DNA of 8,128 nucleotides from Methylococcales bacterium (GTDB lineage: Bacteria; Pseudomonadota; Gammaproteobacteria; Methylococcales; UBA1147): assembly GCA_024958995.1 (NCBI GenBank), contig JANXGZ010000267.1, positions 1 through 8,128 of the forward strand, written 5' to 3'. The notes under the pieces are model-generated. The model searched no databases, was not told the origin of the DNA, and was given only the letters and a program-made list of their open reading frames with translations. Each line of letters starts with the position of its first letter. Position 1 is the first letter of the stretch. A program made the translations under genes and the position numbers. Shown one piece after another: positions 7,448-8,128 of the stretch.

Positions 7448-8128
7448 TTAGACCGTGAGCAGGATCTTGCCGATATGCTGACTGCTTTCCATCAGCCGGT
7501 GCGCTGCCGCGGCTTCACCGAGCGGGAAGGTCGAGTGTACGATCGGGCGCACGGTTCCGGCCTCCAGCAAGGGCCAGACTTTGCGCCGTAATGAATCGGC
7601 AAGCACTGCTTTTTCCGACACGGGTCTTGGTCTGAGGGTCGACCCGGTCAATGTCAGTCTGTTGAGCATGATGGGAATCAGGTTAATATCGGTCTTGGGG
7701 CCATTCTGCAGGGCGATCTGAACGAGGCGGCCGTCGGGTGCAAGACAGGAAATGTTTCGCTTGAGATAGTCACCCGCGACGATGTCCAGGATAACGTCGA
7801 CTCCGGCCTTGTTCGTTTCGGACCGGATGATGTCGACGAAATCATGGCGGTTGTAATTGATTGCCACCTTCGCACCGATGTCGAGGCAGAATGCACATTT
7901 TTCGTCGCTGCCAGCCGTGGTAAATACTGTAGCACCGAATCGTGATGCCAATTGGATCGCAGTGGTCCCGATTCCACTGGTACCTCCGTGTACCAAGAAC
8001 CGTTCACCCGCACGCAATAGCCCGCGTTCGAAGACATTGTTCCATACAGTAAAGAACGTTTCCGGCAGTGCCGCTGCAACAACAGTATCCATGCCGGTGG
8101 GAACTGGCAGGCACAGGGCGGCTGGCGC
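7448..8128 (-). CDS. NAD(P)H quinone oxidoreductase, PIG3 type (5' end beyond window)
   Basis: This is a zinc-free medium-chain dehydrogenase/reductase of the quinone oxidoreductase PIG3 (TP53I3-like) group, which reduces quinones or enones with NADPH. About 226 C-terminal residues are visible; the family averages about 325-335, so roughly the first 100 residues lie past the window edge. The frame is open to the edge, starting APAALCLPVPTGMDTVVAAA and then LPETFFTVWNNVF, a hallmark of PIG3. The nucleotide-binding motif HGGTSGIGTTAIQLA follows, then GVDVILDIVAGDYLKRN, DGRLVQIA and the C-terminal GKILLTV. The ATG at 8090-8092 is internal, not the start. It converges on acyP with 86 bases between them. 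No zinc-ligand cysteines are visible in the retained part. Confidence 0.92.
   Translation of the reverse strand, partial: APAALCLPVPTGMDTVVAAALPETFFTVWNNVFERGLLRAGERFLVHGGTSGIGTTAIQLASRFGATVFTTAGSDEKCAFCLDIGAKVAINYNRHDFVDIIRSETNKAGVDVILDIVAGDYLKRNISCLAPDGRLVQIALQNGPKTDINLIPIMLNRLTLTGSTLRPRPVSEKAVLADSLRRKVWPLLEAGTVRPIVHSTFPLGEAAAAHRLMESSQHIGKILLTV

Overview
The window reads as a chromosomal segment of a bacterium, most likely a gammaproteobacterium. The main evidence is the fused two-domain 23S rRNA methyltransferase RlmKL, a single bicistronic groES-groEL operon whose GroEL ends in a Gly-Met tail, and MoeB and acylphosphatase sequences of the proteobacterial type. The groESL operon is preceded by a perfect CIRCE operator, so an HrcA repressor should be encoded elsewhere in the genome. 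This combination excludes E. coli-like enterics, which use sigma-32 alone, and fits deeper-branching gammaproteobacteria. Genus cannot be assigned from the sequence alone.

Layout: (1) 1-716, minus strand: 3'-truncated moeB, an E1-like adenylyltransferase of molybdopterin synthesis. (2) 717-902: divergent control region with a sigma-70-type promoter, its -10 running into CIRCE, and a strong Shine-Dalgarno. (3) 903-2907: groES and groEL, closed by a strong intrinsic terminator at 2974-3019. (4) 3020-4762: about 1.7 kb of visibly AT-richer, gene-poor sequence. It holds a relic of an IS21-type transposase (N-terminal helix-turn-helix only), several inverted repeats, and one short minus-strand gene for an isoprenylcysteine-carboxyl-methyltransferase-like membrane protein. 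(5) 4763-7361: rlmKL followed by acyP, same strand, probably co-transcribed. (6) 7448-8128, minus strand: 5'-truncated PIG3-type NAD(P)H quinone oxidoreductase, converging on acyP.

The flanks are conserved housekeeping genes: protein folding, rRNA modification, cofactor synthesis. The middle looks like an accessory insertion between the groESL terminator and rlmKL. Nothing amounts to a clearly new system. The points most worth a second look are the CIRCE/promoter arrangement, the IS21 relic with possible terminal repeats, the short methyltransferase-like gene, and the unexplained 611-base stretch before rlmKL. That stretch has a bulged hairpin near a T-tract and a cluster of CGCTGATT octamers in both orientations.
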